Below the pieces are notes generated by a model, which saw only the letters and a list, made by a program, of their open reading frames with translations, did no database searches and had not been told where the DNA came from. A stretch of 54,925 bases of DNA from Deltaproteobacteria bacterium (lineage in GTDB: Bacteria; Myxococcota; JACPTQ01). The stretch is taken from contig JACPTQ010000040.1 in NCBI GenBank assembly GCA_016192705.1, forward strand, positions 1 to 54,925. Reading direction: 5' to 3'. Positions 7,460 to 15,182 of the stretch are shown here, one piece after another (within the stretch, counting starts at the first letter, position 1; each line of letters starts with the position of its first letter). A program made the position numbers and the translations under genes.

Positions 7460-9085
7460 GTGGCTGAGCGGTACGACGCAGTTGTCATCGGCTCGGGAAT
7501 CGCCGGACTTTCGTTCGCGCTCAAGGCGGCGGCGCGCGGGACGGTTGCACTCGTCACGAAGCGCGCGGCCAGTGAATCCAACACGGTTAACGCACAAGGC
7601 GGTATCGCGTCGGTGCTTGCGCCCGGCGACTCGATCGAGGCGCATGTTGCCGACACGGTGCTCTGTGGTGACGGGCTGTGCCACCGCGACGCGGTGCAGG
7701 TTTGCGTCGCAGAGGGCCCCGAGCGAGTTCGCGAGTTGATGCGCCTCGGCGCCGAATTCGACATGTCGGCCACCGGCGAATTCGATTTGACGCGTGAAGG
7801 GGGGCACACGCAACGGCGCGTCGTTCACGCGGGTGACATCACAGGACGCGAGGTGATTCGCGTTCTCTTGTCGGCCGCGCGGGCGAATCCCAACATTCAT
7901 CTCTTCGAGAACCACTTCGCGATCGATGTCATTGTGACGGCTAAACATCTGCGGGGCGAAAACAAAGCGAACGACGGAGGGAATAACCCAGACACCGCCA
8001 AAGCCGGAAACCGAGCCCTCGGCGCCTATGTTCTCGACGTCGAGAGCGGGAGCGTTCGAACACTCCTCGCGCCCGTCACCGTGCTTGCAACGGGCGGTGC
8101 GGGCAAGGTCTACCTCTACACGTCGAACCCCGACGTCGCAACCGGCGACGGCATCGCCATGGCGTACCGCGCGGGCGCAGTCGTCTCCAACATGGAGATG
8201 TTTCAGTTTCACCCGACGTGCCTCTTTCACCCGCACGCAAAGTCGTTCCTCATTTCAGAGGCGCTTCGCGGCGAAGGCGGTATTCTGCGCACCGTCGACG
8301 GCGGCGAGTTTATGGGCCGCTACCACCCGATGCAAAGCCTCGCCCCGCGCGACATCGTGGCCCGCGCGATCGACGCCGAATTAAAACGCCGCGGCGACGA
8401 CTACGTCTGGCTCGACATGACGCATCTTTCGTCCGACTTTTTGAAGCGGCGCTTCCCCAATATTTTCGAAACGTGCGCACGCTTCGGCGTCGACATGACC
8501 ACGCAGCCAATTCCGGTCGTTCCGGCCGCACACTATTCATGCGGCGGTGTCGTGACCGACTTGACCGGCGAGACCAACATTCGCGGCCTCTACGCGATTG
8601 GCGAAGTCGCGATGACGGGACTTCACGGGGCGAATCGCCTGGCGTCGAATTCGCTCCTCGAGGGGCTTGTTTTTGCGCACCGCGCGGCCGCCGCCTCGAC
8701 GGAACACGGTCGCGACGCGGGATTCACGCGCCTCACGCCTCCCGACTGGGACGCCGGTCGCGCAACCAACTCGGACGAGATGGTCGTCGTTTCGCAGAAT
8801 TGGGACGAAGTCCGGCGCCTCATGTGGAACTATGTCGGCATCGTCCGCTCCACGCGGCGGCTCGAGCGCGCGCGGCGACGCATCGCCGTTCTCCTCGAAG
8901 AAATCCGCGAGTATTACTGGGACTTTCTCGTGACGCGCGATCTCCTCGAATTGCGCAACATCGCCACCGTCGCGGACCTCGTGATTCAATGTGCTCTTCA
9001 ACGTCGCGAGAGCCGCGGCCTTCACACGACAATCGACTACCCGTCCAAGCGCGACGAAGCGCGCGACACCACCGTTCGCCGCTAA
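7460..9085 (+). CDS. nadB: L-aspartate oxidase
   Basis: 541 aa flavoprotein that oxidises L-aspartate to iminoaspartate, the first step of de novo NAD synthesis; NadA (31480-32409) performs the next step. The N-terminal FAD-binding motif VVIGSGIAGLSFAL is at about 8-21. Family signatures include AQGGIASV near 48, GGHTQRRVVHAGDITGREV near 114 (substrate/FAD region), a GGAGKVYLYTSNP segment, HPTCL and GLHGANRLASNSLLEG. The C-terminal helical domain of the succinate dehydrogenase/fumarate reductase family is present. Length is normal. The start is GTG; no ribosome site is visible and the mRNA is probably leaderless. The stop overlaps the stop of the converging gene within CTAA (9082-9085). Confidence 0.95.
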   Translation: MAERYDAVVIGSGIAGLSFALKAAARGTVALVTKRAASESNTVNAQGGIASVLAPGDSIEAHVADTVLCGDGLCHRDAVQVCVAEGPERVRELMRLGAEFDMSATGEFDLTREGGHTQRRVVHAGDITGREVIRVLLSAARANPNIHLFENHFAIDVIVTAKHLRGENKANDGGNNPDTAKAGNRALGAYVLDVESGSVRTLLAPVTVLATGGAGKVYLYTSNPDVATGDGIAMAYRAGAVVSNMEMFQFHPTCLFHPHAKSFLISEALRGEGGILRTVDGGEFMGRYHPMQSLAPRDIVARAIDAELKRRGDDYVWLDMTHLSSDFLKRRFPNIFETCARFGVDMTTQPIPVVPAAHYSCGGVVTDLTGETNIRGLYAIGEVAMTGLHGANRLASNSLLEGLVFAHRAAAASTEHGRDAGFTRLTPPDWDAGRATNSDEMVVVSQNWDEVRRLMWNYVGIVRSTRRLERARRRIAVLLEEIREYYWDFLVTRDLLELRNIATVADLVIQCALQRRESRGLHTTIDYPSKRDEARDTTVRR

Positions 9086-9804
9086 GCCGAACGCGTCACT
9101 TCAAATTCGCAGGTCGACCCGCCCGACACCGACACGCATCGCACCTCGCGCGCGTCGTACCTGTCGCCCGTGAGACCAATCAGATAGCCCGCGGTCCCTC
9201 CGGCCGTGATAACGCACGTCGGCTTCGTGGCCGCCCCCAGCATCTTCGCTTCCATCGTCTCGGTCATGACAACGCGAATCGGGTCGCGCTCAAAAGCGTA
9301 CTCGACGACGTTCCCCCAGCCGCCCTCCGTGATAATGAGGCGCGAAACCTCGCGTGTGATGTGCCGAAACAAGCGCCCGAGCCGCGCGTCGCTTCGAACC
9401 GACTCCATGAGCCGGCGCTCCGCGATCGCATCTCGAAGCGCACTCGGAATCCAGCGCATGTCCTTCAAGACTTCTTGAATCTCCCACGTCGTTCCCTGCG
9501 TCGCGATGCGATACAAAAGCGCGTCTTTCGCGTCATCGCCAATCGCCGCCGCGATCTCCTTGTGAAACAGCTTGAGCCAGCCCGCCCCAAAAATCACCTC
9601 GCGAACGCCGCCAAATCCGATCTCGCCCCGCTCGGCGTCGACGTCATGCAGGTCGAAGGCCCGCATCCCAAGCAACGCGCGGTGAATAAACGGCAACCTC
9701 GCCCCAGCTCGCGTCGACACGAGTCGGCGCACCGCATCGCGCGCAACCGGATTTTTTTCAACGAGGTCCAAGACCGGCAAAACGACGTCGAGCTCGTCCA
9801 TCAC
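9082..9804 (-). CDS. V4R-domain (4-vinyl reductase-like) protein
   Basis: 240 aa, no signal peptide. The N-terminal 100 residues are helical and unrecognised. The C-terminal part (about 110-238) resembles the V4R small-molecule-binding domain: a central GGWGNVVEYAF stretch and the closing pattern C-V-I-TAGGTAGYLIGLTG, then E-V-R-C-V-S-V-G-G-S-T-C-E-F-E-V, where cysteines and glycines fall where V4R proteins have them. V4R domains bind hydrocarbons or metals in regulators and in bacteriochlorophyll and methanogen proteins; the ligand here is unknown. The ATG overlaps the upstream gene stop (9801-9804), so the two genes are translationally coupled. Confidence 0.55.
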   Translation of the reverse strand: MMDELDVVLPVLDLVEKNPVARDAVRRLVSTRAGARLPFIHRALLGMRAFDLHDVDAERGEIGFGGVREVIFGAGWLKLFHKEIAAAIGDDAKDALLYRIATQGTTWEIQEVLKDMRWIPSALRDAIAERRLMESVRSDARLGRLFRHITREVSRLIITEGGWGNVVEYAFERDPIRVVMTETMEAKMLGAATKPTCVITAGGTAGYLIGLTGDRYDAREVRCVSVSGGSTCEFEVTRSA

Positions 9805-10799
9805 TCTGGAAACCCAATCCCCTTCTCGCGCGCCATAATCTCTTCGATCGACCGCATTTGCAAACCGAGGAACCGCTCATTCTCCGCCTTGTCGGGGTAT
9901 CCCTCGTTGACCGTGCCGCCGAACATCCACGTCTTGTAGACCGCCTCGCCGCCCTCGTTGTCCGCCTTAAACGAAATGTAAAACCGCCCGCGCATTTTCG
10001 TCTCGGCGAAACTCTTTCGCACCTTCGATGTCGGCGCCGAAGTGCCAAATACGTAACGCCACAGCTTCCCAACGATCGCGCTGCGGTCGACAAACCCCTT
10101 CCCGTCTCGCGTTGAGCGCGCTGGCCCGACAACCGACAGCCCGTTCAAGTTGACGAGGTCCCATTTCCGCGCGCCCACTTTTCGCCGCTCAACCGGGGGC
10201 GTCTCGATGCGACTCATATCGACCGCGTCGAACGCCCGAATCGCCGCCGCGGGAACGCCGTACAACTCGTTCGAGAAATGGTTCCAATCCGCCTTTCCGA
10301 TCCGCACGATGTCCTCGAACCGAACCTTCGCGCTGCTCGTCGCATCGGCGTACCCAAACGGCCGGCCCCACGCCTTGGCCGGCACAACGATTTCGTAGAA
10401 CCCAAAAAAAACGTTGTACCAAATCGACGCTGGGTTCGCGTAATTCCCGCGCCCAAGAAGGTCGGTTTCAGCTGCGGCGAAGGCGACCTTGAAAACGAAG
10501 CGCGGATACGCGGAGAAGAGCGCGTTGTGCACGACTTTGCCGATACCAGCTGGGAAACCGGTCGCGTTCGGGCCAACGTTAATTCGCAGCGCGAAGGGCG
10601 CCGATTTTGATTTCCCGATCTTTGGGTCGTCGACCTTTGGAACGTTGAGGATAATCTTGTCGTTGATTTGCGCGACCGGAACGACCTTCTCGATGAGACC
10701 CTTCAGGGGCGATAGGTCGGGCCACTTGACAGCCTCCGCGCGACCTCCACCGATCATCAGTCCAGCGACAACAAAAGTAACAACGAGAGCTTTTCGCAT
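9801..10799 (-). CDS. Exported protein of unknown function, coupled to the V4R gene
   Basis: 332 aa. Signal peptide MRKALVVTFVVAGLMIGGGRAEA with a likely type I cleavage after AEA near residue 23, preceded by a strong AGGAGGG ribosome site. The mature part is mixed alpha/beta, with few cysteines and no motif I recognise. Aromatic-rich segments (ASIWYNVFFGFYEIVVPAKAWGR) suggest a ligand-binding or membrane-associated fold. First gene of a two-gene operon with the V4R protein; the pair may sense or carry a hydrophobic compound, which is inference only. Confidence 0.6.
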   Translation of the reverse strand: MRKALVVTFVVAGLMIGGGRAEAVKWPDLSPLKGLIEKVVPVAQINDKIILNVPKVDDPKIGKSKSAPFALRINVGPNATGFPAGIGKVVHNALFSAYPRFVFKVAFAAAETDLLGRGNYANPASIWYNVFFGFYEIVVPAKAWGRPFGYADATSSAKVRFEDIVRIGKADWNHFSNELYGVPAAAIRAFDAVDMSRIETPPVERRKVGARKWDLVNLNGLSVVGPARSTRDGKGFVDRSAIVGKLWRYVFGTSAPTSKVRKSFAETKMRGRFYISFKADNEGGEAVYKTWMFGGTVNEGYPDKAENERFLGLQMRSIEEIMAREKGIGFPE

Positions 10800-10857
10800 G
10801 ATTGACCCTCCTACCCTGAAACCATTCGAACATATTCATCTACGTTCGGCAAACGGA

Positions 10858-10869
10858 GCGGAATTCCGC
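10858..10869. promoter_or_regulatory. Perfect 12-bp palindrome between divergent genes
   Basis: GCGGAATTCCGC reads the same on both strands. It lies 59 bp upstream of the minus-strand exported-protein gene and 22 bp upstream of the -35 box of the divergent lipoprotein gene, a good place for a shared operator. A 12-bp palindrome can occur by chance. Confidence 0.25.
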
Positions 10870-10890
10870 AGCTGGACGCGTTCCACTCCC

Positions 10891-10919
10891 TTGTATTCGG
10901 ATGTAGGTTCATGTATGAT
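10891..10919 (+). promoter_or_regulatory. Candidate sigma-70 promoter of the LNS2 lipoprotein gene
   Basis: TTGTAT (10891-10896), 17-nt spacer, TATGAT (10914-10919, 5 of 6 consensus). The predicted start near 10926 gives a leader of about 40 nt containing GGAG at 10954-10957, 8 nt before ATG 10966. This is an ordinary led promoter, unlike the leaderless type seen elsewhere in the window. Confidence 0.45.
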
Positions 10920-10965
10920 GTTTGGTTATTGCTTTCAGCGGCTGGTGATTTACGGAGTTAATAAA

Positions 10966-12165
10966 ATGATGGCCAAATATCCAAAACTCGTTCTGGCCCT
11001 GGGCGCGTCGGTGGCGCTTATAGCGTGCGGTGACCCTACGATTCCTTCGCCCTCAGCGGGCGACCCCAATCCCTCACCACGCCTTTCCGATCGCCTCGAT
11101 GCAGGGACATCGACAACTCCACCCAATCCGATTCCGCCGGCACCAGCCGTAGAAGACGCGGGTTCGGTTGTCGACGCAGGTTCCACGACGCCAGCGGTCG
11201 ACGCCGGCCCAACGCCCAACCCGAACCCAAACCCGAACCCAACACCAGTCGGCTGCAGCACCGCTCCGCAAACCCCCGACCCCGCTTGGTCGCACGGCTG
11301 CCCGGCCTATGCGCCCACGATTCGCCCGGCCGGCAGCGACGCAGCCTACCTCATCGGCAAATTCGCGTACTGCGAACTCATCGACAAAGACTTGAAAGAG
11401 GAGTGGGTTCAAACGTGGGTAGAGGACACCCAATGCAATTGGACCATGGTGTCGCGCCAAAAGACGTCGCTCGACAACGATTCGGTTTGGGTCGACGGCG
11501 TGCAGGATGACGGCGGGCGCATCTTCAAGCTCCTCGCAGGCGCGGCGGTCACCGCGGGCAGCCACAACGTCACGATGCTCGTCGAGGGCGATCTCTCGCG
11601 GGCCGACTTCGCGCTCCACGTTTTTAAGCGGGGGACGCACGCGGTCATTTTCGACATCGACGCGACGCTCACCACGAGCGACTTGCAGGCCGTTATGAGC
11701 CTCGCAGCGGATATTTTTGGCGGGTCGTTTTCGCCAACGGCGTACGACGGCGCCGCGGAGCTGACGCGCAATTTCGCCGCGAAGGGTTACAAAGTGATCT
11801 ACCTCACGGCGCGCAAGGAGTTCATGCGAAGTCTCACGGAGAAGTGGCTGAAGGACGGTGGCTTCGCCGCGGGTGTCGTATTCTTCATGGACGGCTTCAG
11901 TTTGTCTCCGCCCAGCAAGCCTGACCAGCTTGCGTACAAGAAGGCGAAGATGAAAGAGATCGCGACGACAAAGGGTCTGGCGATCGACTACGCCTACGGC
12001 AACGCCGAACACGACGTCGAGGCGTATCAGTCGGTCGGGATTCCCAACAGCCGCATCTTTACGATTGGCGACATTGCCGGCGTTCGAAGCTCTACGCCGA
12101 TTCGAGACAACTACTGCGATCACTTGAATTCGGCGCGCGGCTTCCCGACGCCCAGCCAGCCGTAG
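10966..12165 (+). CDS. Lipoprotein with a lipin-like (LNS2) HAD-phosphatase domain
   Basis: 399 aa. The signal peptide ends LIAC (lipidated Cys21). Residues 22-95 are a Pro/Asp/Thr-rich disordered linker with an Asn-Pro repeat. A Cys-containing beta-rich domain follows (about 97-220). The C-terminal domain starts HAVIFDIDATLTTSDLQAV; DIDATLT at 230-236 is the catalytic D-x-D-x-T loop of lipin/Smp2/Ned1 (LNS2) HAD proteins, followed by YLTARKEFMR, KPDQLAYKKAKMKEI and YAYGNAEHDVEAY, which match LNS2 motifs II-IV. In eukaryotes the family dephosphorylates phosphatidate. Here it would act outside the cytoplasm, anchored by lipid; phosphatidate or phosphoinositide-like substrates are a guess. Start chosen by GGAG at 10954. 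Confidence 0.75.
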   Translation: MMAKYPKLVLALGASVALIACGDPTIPSPSAGDPNPSPRLSDRLDAGTSTTPPNPIPPAPAVEDAGSVVDAGSTTPAVDAGPTPNPNPNPNPTPVGCSTAPQTPDPAWSHGCPAYAPTIRPAGSDAAYLIGKFAYCELIDKDLKEEWVQTWVEDTQCNWTMVSRQKTSLDNDSVWVDGVQDDGGRIFKLLAGAAVTAGSHNVTMLVEGDLSRADFALHVFKRGTHAVIFDIDATLTTSDLQAVMSLAADIFGGSFSPTAYDGAAELTRNFAAKGYKVIYLTARKEFMRSLTEKWLKDGGFAAGVVFFMDGFSLSPPSKPDQLAYKKAKMKEIATTKGLAIDYAYGNAEHDVEAYQSVGIPNSRIFTIGDIAGVRSSTPIRDNYCDHLNSARGFPTPSQP

Positions 12166-12168
12166 CCT

Positions 12169-12705
12169 TTAGTAATCGAGCCCCTTTTGCGCGAGCACGC
12201 CTTTCTGATACGGGTGCTTGACCTCAACCATCTCCGTCACCAAGTCGGCGCGCTGCACAACGCTCGGATGCGCGTTTCGCCCCGTCAGAATCACGTGAAC
12301 TTCTGGTGCACGCGCGTCGATAATCTCGTGAACCCGCGCAAGTGGCAAAAGCCCCTCCCGCACAACGACGTTGATTTCGTCGAGCACCACCATCGCGTAG
12401 TCGCCCGACTTGACCTTCTCAAGCGCAAGCGCCGCCCCCTCGGCCGCCGCCTTCTCATGCACTTCCTTCGGATACTTGTCGTCCAGAATGCGATAAAACC
12501 CTTTGCCCGCCTGAATCATCTCAAGCTCGGGCGCGAGCCGCTTCACCGAATCGAGCTCGCCGTAGTGCCACGTCCCCTTCATGAACTGAATGACGCACAC
12601 CGTCTTGCCGTAGCCAACCGCTCGAAGCGCGCAACCGAGCGCACTCGTCGTTTTCCCCTTTCCGTTTCCGGTAAAGACCGTTACGAGACCGATTTGTTTG
12701 GCCAT
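12169..12705 (-). CDS. cobO: Cob(I)yrinic acid a,c-diamide adenosyltransferase
   Basis: 178 aa cytoplasmic enzyme that transfers the 5'-deoxyadenosyl group of ATP to cob(I)alamin or its precursors (CobO/CobA/BtuR family). P-loop-like GNGKGKTT lies at residues 13-20, and VVLDEINVVVREGLL and HVILTGRNAHP are typical of the family. Length is normal. It follows the Nudix gene with a 32-nt gap and no clear ribosome site, so co-transcription from the upstream operator-promoter at about 13207-13249 is likely. No cobalamin riboswitch is visible. Salvage or de novo role cannot be told from this window. Confidence 0.93.
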   Translation of the reverse strand: MAKQIGLVTVFTGNGKGKTTSALGCALRAVGYGKTVCVIQFMKGTWHYGELDSVKRLAPELEMIQAGKGFYRILDDKYPKEVHEKAAAEGAALALEKVKSGDYAMVVLDEINVVVREGLLPLARVHEIIDARAPEVHVILTGRNAHPSVVQRADLVTEMVEVKHPYQKGVLAQKGLDY

Positions 12706-12737
12706 CTGATGCTGCTCAGCAACGCGCGGGAGCGCCG

Positions 12738-13151
12738 CTAGTTATTGAACTCGGCAACGAGCTTCTCGACCGTCGCCTGGTCAGCGCCCGGAAACTGATA
12801 CTGGTCGAGTTCGCCAACGAGCACCCACCGATAATCGTTGACGCGCACGGGCTTCAGCCCTTCCGAAACCAACTCGCAGTCGTACGCGTGCAGCTCAATC
12901 GTATAGGCATCGTACTGATGTCGCACTGAGCGCGCGAGTTTTCCGACGCGAATCTCGGCGTCCAGTCGCTCACGAAACTCACGCTTCAACGCCGTCTCGT
13001 CGTCCTCGCCGGTTTCAACCTTGCCGCCCGGGAACTCCCAAAGGAGCGGGAGCGTCGCATTCGGCCGCCGCTGCGTAATCAAATACTTGTCCTGTCGCCG
13101 AACAATGGCCGCAACCACGCGAATCGTCTTTTTGTTGCCCGTGTCACCCAT
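12738..13151 (-). CDS. Nudix hydrolase-like protein (MutT/CTP pyrophosphohydrolase type) with altered Nudix box
   Basis: 137 aa. After an N-terminal RVVAAIVRRQDKYLITQRRP strand pair comes LWEFPGGKVETGEDDETAL and KREFRERLDAEI. The Nudix box G-x5-E-x7-R-E-U-x-E-E-x-G-U starts at G43, but the second Glu of the EE pair is Arg62 and the conserved Gly is Asp64. In MutT that Glu is a key metal ligand, so activity may be reduced or changed. The overall pattern matches MutT/NudG enzymes that cleanse oxidised nucleotides. A strong GGGGGT precedes ATG 13151. A 14-codon reading frame overlaps the start. Confidence 0.82.
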   Translation of the reverse strand: MGDTGNKKTIRVVAAIVRRQDKYLITQRRPNATLPLLWEFPGGKVETGEDDETALKREFRERLDAEIRVGKLARSVRHQYDAYTIELHAYDCELVSEGLKPVRVNDYRWVLVGELDQYQFPGADQATVEKLVAEFNN

Positions 13152-13188
13152 TCTGGACCCCCAAAATTGCCTTCAAATCTTGCCGCAT
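13144..13188 (-). CDS. Possible 14-aa leader peptide overlapping the Nudix start
   Basis: ATG 13188 is preceded by AAGG and GGAGG; it encodes MRQDLKAILGVQNG and stops at a TGA that overlaps the Nudix ATG region by 8 nt. Its position directly after a promoter with an operator-like palindrome, and its overlap, would allow translational coupling. It could equally be chance; an in-frame GTG at 13206 would extend it by six codons. Confidence 0.25.
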   Translation of the reverse strand: MRQDLKAILGVQNG

Positions 13189-13206
13189 TTGGCCTTTTTC
13201 CTCCAC

Positions 13207-13230
13207 GGAATACTCTAAATAGACTATTCC
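13207..13230. promoter_or_regulatory. 24-bp near-perfect palindrome, probable repressor operator
   Basis: Half-sites GGAATACTCTA and TAGACTATTCC are inverted around an AA centre, 11 bp each with a single mismatch. It is strikingly AT-rich for this genome. It overlaps the -10 box of the predicted promoter for the Nudix-cobO operon, 56-79 bp upstream of the Nudix start, so repression by blocking RNA polymerase is the simple reading. The regulator is unknown. Confidence 0.5.
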
Positions 13231-13249
13231 TCGCCCCCGCTCCGCGCAA
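13221..13249 (-). promoter_or_regulatory. Predicted promoter of the Nudix-cobO operon
   Basis: On the minus strand, TTGCGC (13249-13244), 17-nt spacer, TAGTCT (13226-13221). The -10 box lies inside the palindrome at 13207-13230. Confidence 0.35.
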
Positions 13250-13275
13250 GGGACCGCATAGACGCGCAACCTCGA

Positions 13276-13605
13276 TTAACTTCCGCGCCGCCCACGCCCC
13301 GATTTCCCGTCGGCGCTCGTCGCCCGCCTCGTCTCACCCTCTTCGCGATCGTAGATCGCGTTGACGACCGCATCAACCTCACGCAAAAAACGCGGCGCCC
13401 CATTCATTTCAAACTCCCAGCGCAGATTTCCGCGCACGCGCAGAAGGGCATCGGCGCGCGAAAACTTGAGGTGAATGAAGAGCTCCGTTCGACGGGCCGC
13501 TTCCGCAAGCACCATTTCGCGCAGCTTCGCAACCTCGTCCGCCCCACTCCCGCCGCTCATCTGCGGCTCCATCCAGTCAAACGGCAACCGAACCTCGCTC
13601 TCCAA
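13276..13605 (-). CDS. Conserved-looking hypothetical protein, 109 aa
   Basis: No family recognised. A central region (about 25-88) has an amphipathic helix (EVAKLREMVLAEAARR), two strands (ELFIHLKFSRADALLRVRG, LRWEFEMN) and a final helix (LREVDAVVNAIYD), followed by a basic, probably disordered tail rich in Arg/Gly/Ser. No signal peptide or membrane helix. The longest start is TTG 13605; ATG 13572 is an alternative and neither has a good ribosome site. It shares a short divergent region with the FHA activator. Confidence 0.5.
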   Translation of the reverse strand: MESEVRLPFDWMEPQMSGGSGADEVAKLREMVLAEAARRTELFIHLKFSRADALLRVRGNLRWEFEMNGAPRFLREVDAVVNAIYDREEGETRRATSADGKSGRGRRGS

Positions 13606-13679
13606 CTTCCACGATAACCGGGCGCGAGCCTAAACTAATTCCGGGCGGCCGTCTATGTGGTGTCGGAAGACCCCATTCC

Positions 13680-13709
13680 TTGACCCGCACGAGCGGGGTT
13701 TGCTATACC
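13680..13709 (+). promoter_or_regulatory. Predicted leaderless promoter of the FHA activator gene
   Basis: TTGACC (13680-13685), 18-nt spacer, TATACC (13704-13709), then 6 nt to ATG 13716, placing the transcription start at the start codon. No Shine-Dalgarno is visible. Confidence 0.55.
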
Positions 13710-13715
13710 CAGCCC

Positions 13716-15179
13716 ATGAGCAACCACGAGAGCTTTCCGCCCGAGGAACCCAAAGCCAAGATTTCAGAGCGGTTTCCGGATTATGTTCCCCCAACAAAAA
13801 TCACTTACGTCGGCGGAAAGCCGGTCACGCTACACCTCCGCAAATGCCGATTGCAGCTCAAGGATGGCGACGAGTGGGGGCGCGAGTTTATCAGCGACAA
13901 AAACGTCATCACGGTTGGCTCGGTCGACGACAACGATCTCGTCGTCAAGGACGACACGGTTTCGCGATACCACTGCAAGATTATTGAAGACAATCAGTCT
14001 TATCTCCTGGTCGACCTGAACTCGACGAACGGGACGTTCGTGAACCGCGTGCGCGTGCGCGAAGCGTTTTTGAAGCCCGGGAGCCTCGTCACGCTCGGGA
14101 AAACCGAAATGCGGTTTCAGGCGATGGACGAGAAGGTTGAGATTCAACCGTCGGCCAAGGAGGCGTTCGGGGGGATCATCGGGCGCGCGGAAAAAATCCG
14201 GGAGATTTTTGGAATTCTCGAAAAGATTTCGCCAACCGGGGTGACCGTCGTTATTGAAGGCGAAACCGGTACCGGTAAAGAAGTCGTCGCGCGGGCGATC
14301 CACAACAACAGTCCGCGGAAGGCAAAACCGTTCATGGTGTTCGATTGCGGCGCCGTGCCGGAGAACCTCATCGAGAGCGAGCTGTTTGGGCATGAGAAGG
14401 GGAGCTTCACGGGCGCCGTGATGACGCGCCAGGGGCTCTTTGAGATGGCGAACGGCGGGACGATTTTTCTCGATGAGCTCGGCGAGCTGAACCTTGATCT
14501 GCAACCAAAACTTTTGCGCGTGCTCGAGCAGCGCGAGGTCAAGCGCGTCGGCTCAAATAAGTCGATTCCGATAGACGTGCGGGTGATCGCCGCGACAAAC
14601 CGCACTTTGGAAAAAGAGGTGCGCGAGGGGCGTTTTCGCGAGGACCTTTTTTACCGGCTTTCGGTCGTGCGAATCTTCATGCCGCCGCTTCGTGACCGCA
14701 AAGAAGACATTCCGCTTCTCATCAAACACTTCCTGCGCACCATGACGTTTAATCGCGACGAAACGGGAAAGCCGCGCGTGACGCGTGTCGATCGCGGGGC
14801 GATCGAAGTCATGAAAAACTACGACTGGCCCGGAAACGTTCGCGAGCTCTTGAACGTCGTTGAACGCGCCTGTTCGTTTGCGGATGAGGGGGTTATCGCC
14901 TCGGAGAACCTGCCGATTCAACTCACGAGCGGATCGCAGCCGCGCGCGAAAGTCGCGGGGGGTGGCAATGCGCACGCGGGGCCACCTGAGGAGAAGTTGC
15001 CGTTCAAAGAGGCGAAGGAGAAATGGGTTAGCTCCTTTGAGCGCGACTATATTCTTGGTCTTCTCAAGAAGAACAACATGAACATTTCGCACGCGGCGCG
15101 TGAAGCGGACATCGATCGAAAATACTTTCGAAAGCTGATGAAGAAGTACGGAATCGACGCAAGCGACTACACGGAATAA
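13716..15179 (+). CDS. FHA-domain sigma-54-dependent transcriptional activator
   Basis: 487 aa enhancer-binding protein. FHA domain about 45-135 with the phosphothreonine-binding pattern GS...SRYH...NSTNGTFVN (68-110) in place of a receiver domain, so it probably responds to a Ser/Thr-phosphorylated partner. AAA+ domain about 152-385: Walker A GETGTGKE (182-189), the sigma-54 contact loop GSFTGA (229-234, a Ser variant of GAFTGA), Walker B GGTIFLDEL, and the WPGNVREL sensor region. A Fis-type helix-turn-helix closes the protein (ISHAAREADIDRKYFRKLM). This architecture is common in myxobacteria. ATG 13716 is preferred over an in-frame codon at 13680, which falls in the -35 box. Its stop lies 3 nt from the converging gene of the ExbBD cluster. 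Confidence 0.93.
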   Translation: MSNHESFPPEEPKAKISERFPDYVPPTKITYVGGKPVTLHLRKCRLQLKDGDEWGREFISDKNVITVGSVDDNDLVVKDDTVSRYHCKIIEDNQSYLLVDLNSTNGTFVNRVRVREAFLKPGSLVTLGKTEMRFQAMDEKVEIQPSAKEAFGGIIGRAEKIREIFGILEKISPTGVTVVIEGETGTGKEVVARAIHNNSPRKAKPFMVFDCGAVPENLIESELFGHEKGSFTGAVMTRQGLFEMANGGTIFLDELGELNLDLQPKLLRVLEQREVKRVGSNKSIPIDVRVIAATNRTLEKEVREGRFREDLFYRLSVVRIFMPPLRDRKEDIPLLIKHFLRTMTFNRDETGKPRVTRVDRGAIEVMKNYDWPGNVRELLNVVERACSFADEGVIASENLPIQLTSGSQPRAKVAGGGNAHAGPPEEKLPFKEAKEKWVSSFERDYILGLLKKNNMNISHAAREADIDRKYFRKLMKKYGIDASDYTE

Positions 15180-15182
15180 TTC

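Noticed and set aside
8218-9939. Plus-strand frame of 573 codons across the nadB end and the V4R gene
   Set aside because: Arg/His/Pro-rich translation without domains; overlaps two real genes in other frames.
10489-10965. N-terminal extension of the LNS2 lipoprotein
   Set aside because: The lipoprotein signal starts at ATG 10966 with its own GGAG site; the extension overlaps the divergent gene and the promoter.
12166-12740. Cobalamin riboswitch controlling cobO
   Set aside because: No B12-box (AGYCMGgAgaCCkGCca-like) or long structured leader occurs upstream of the Nudix-cobO operon.
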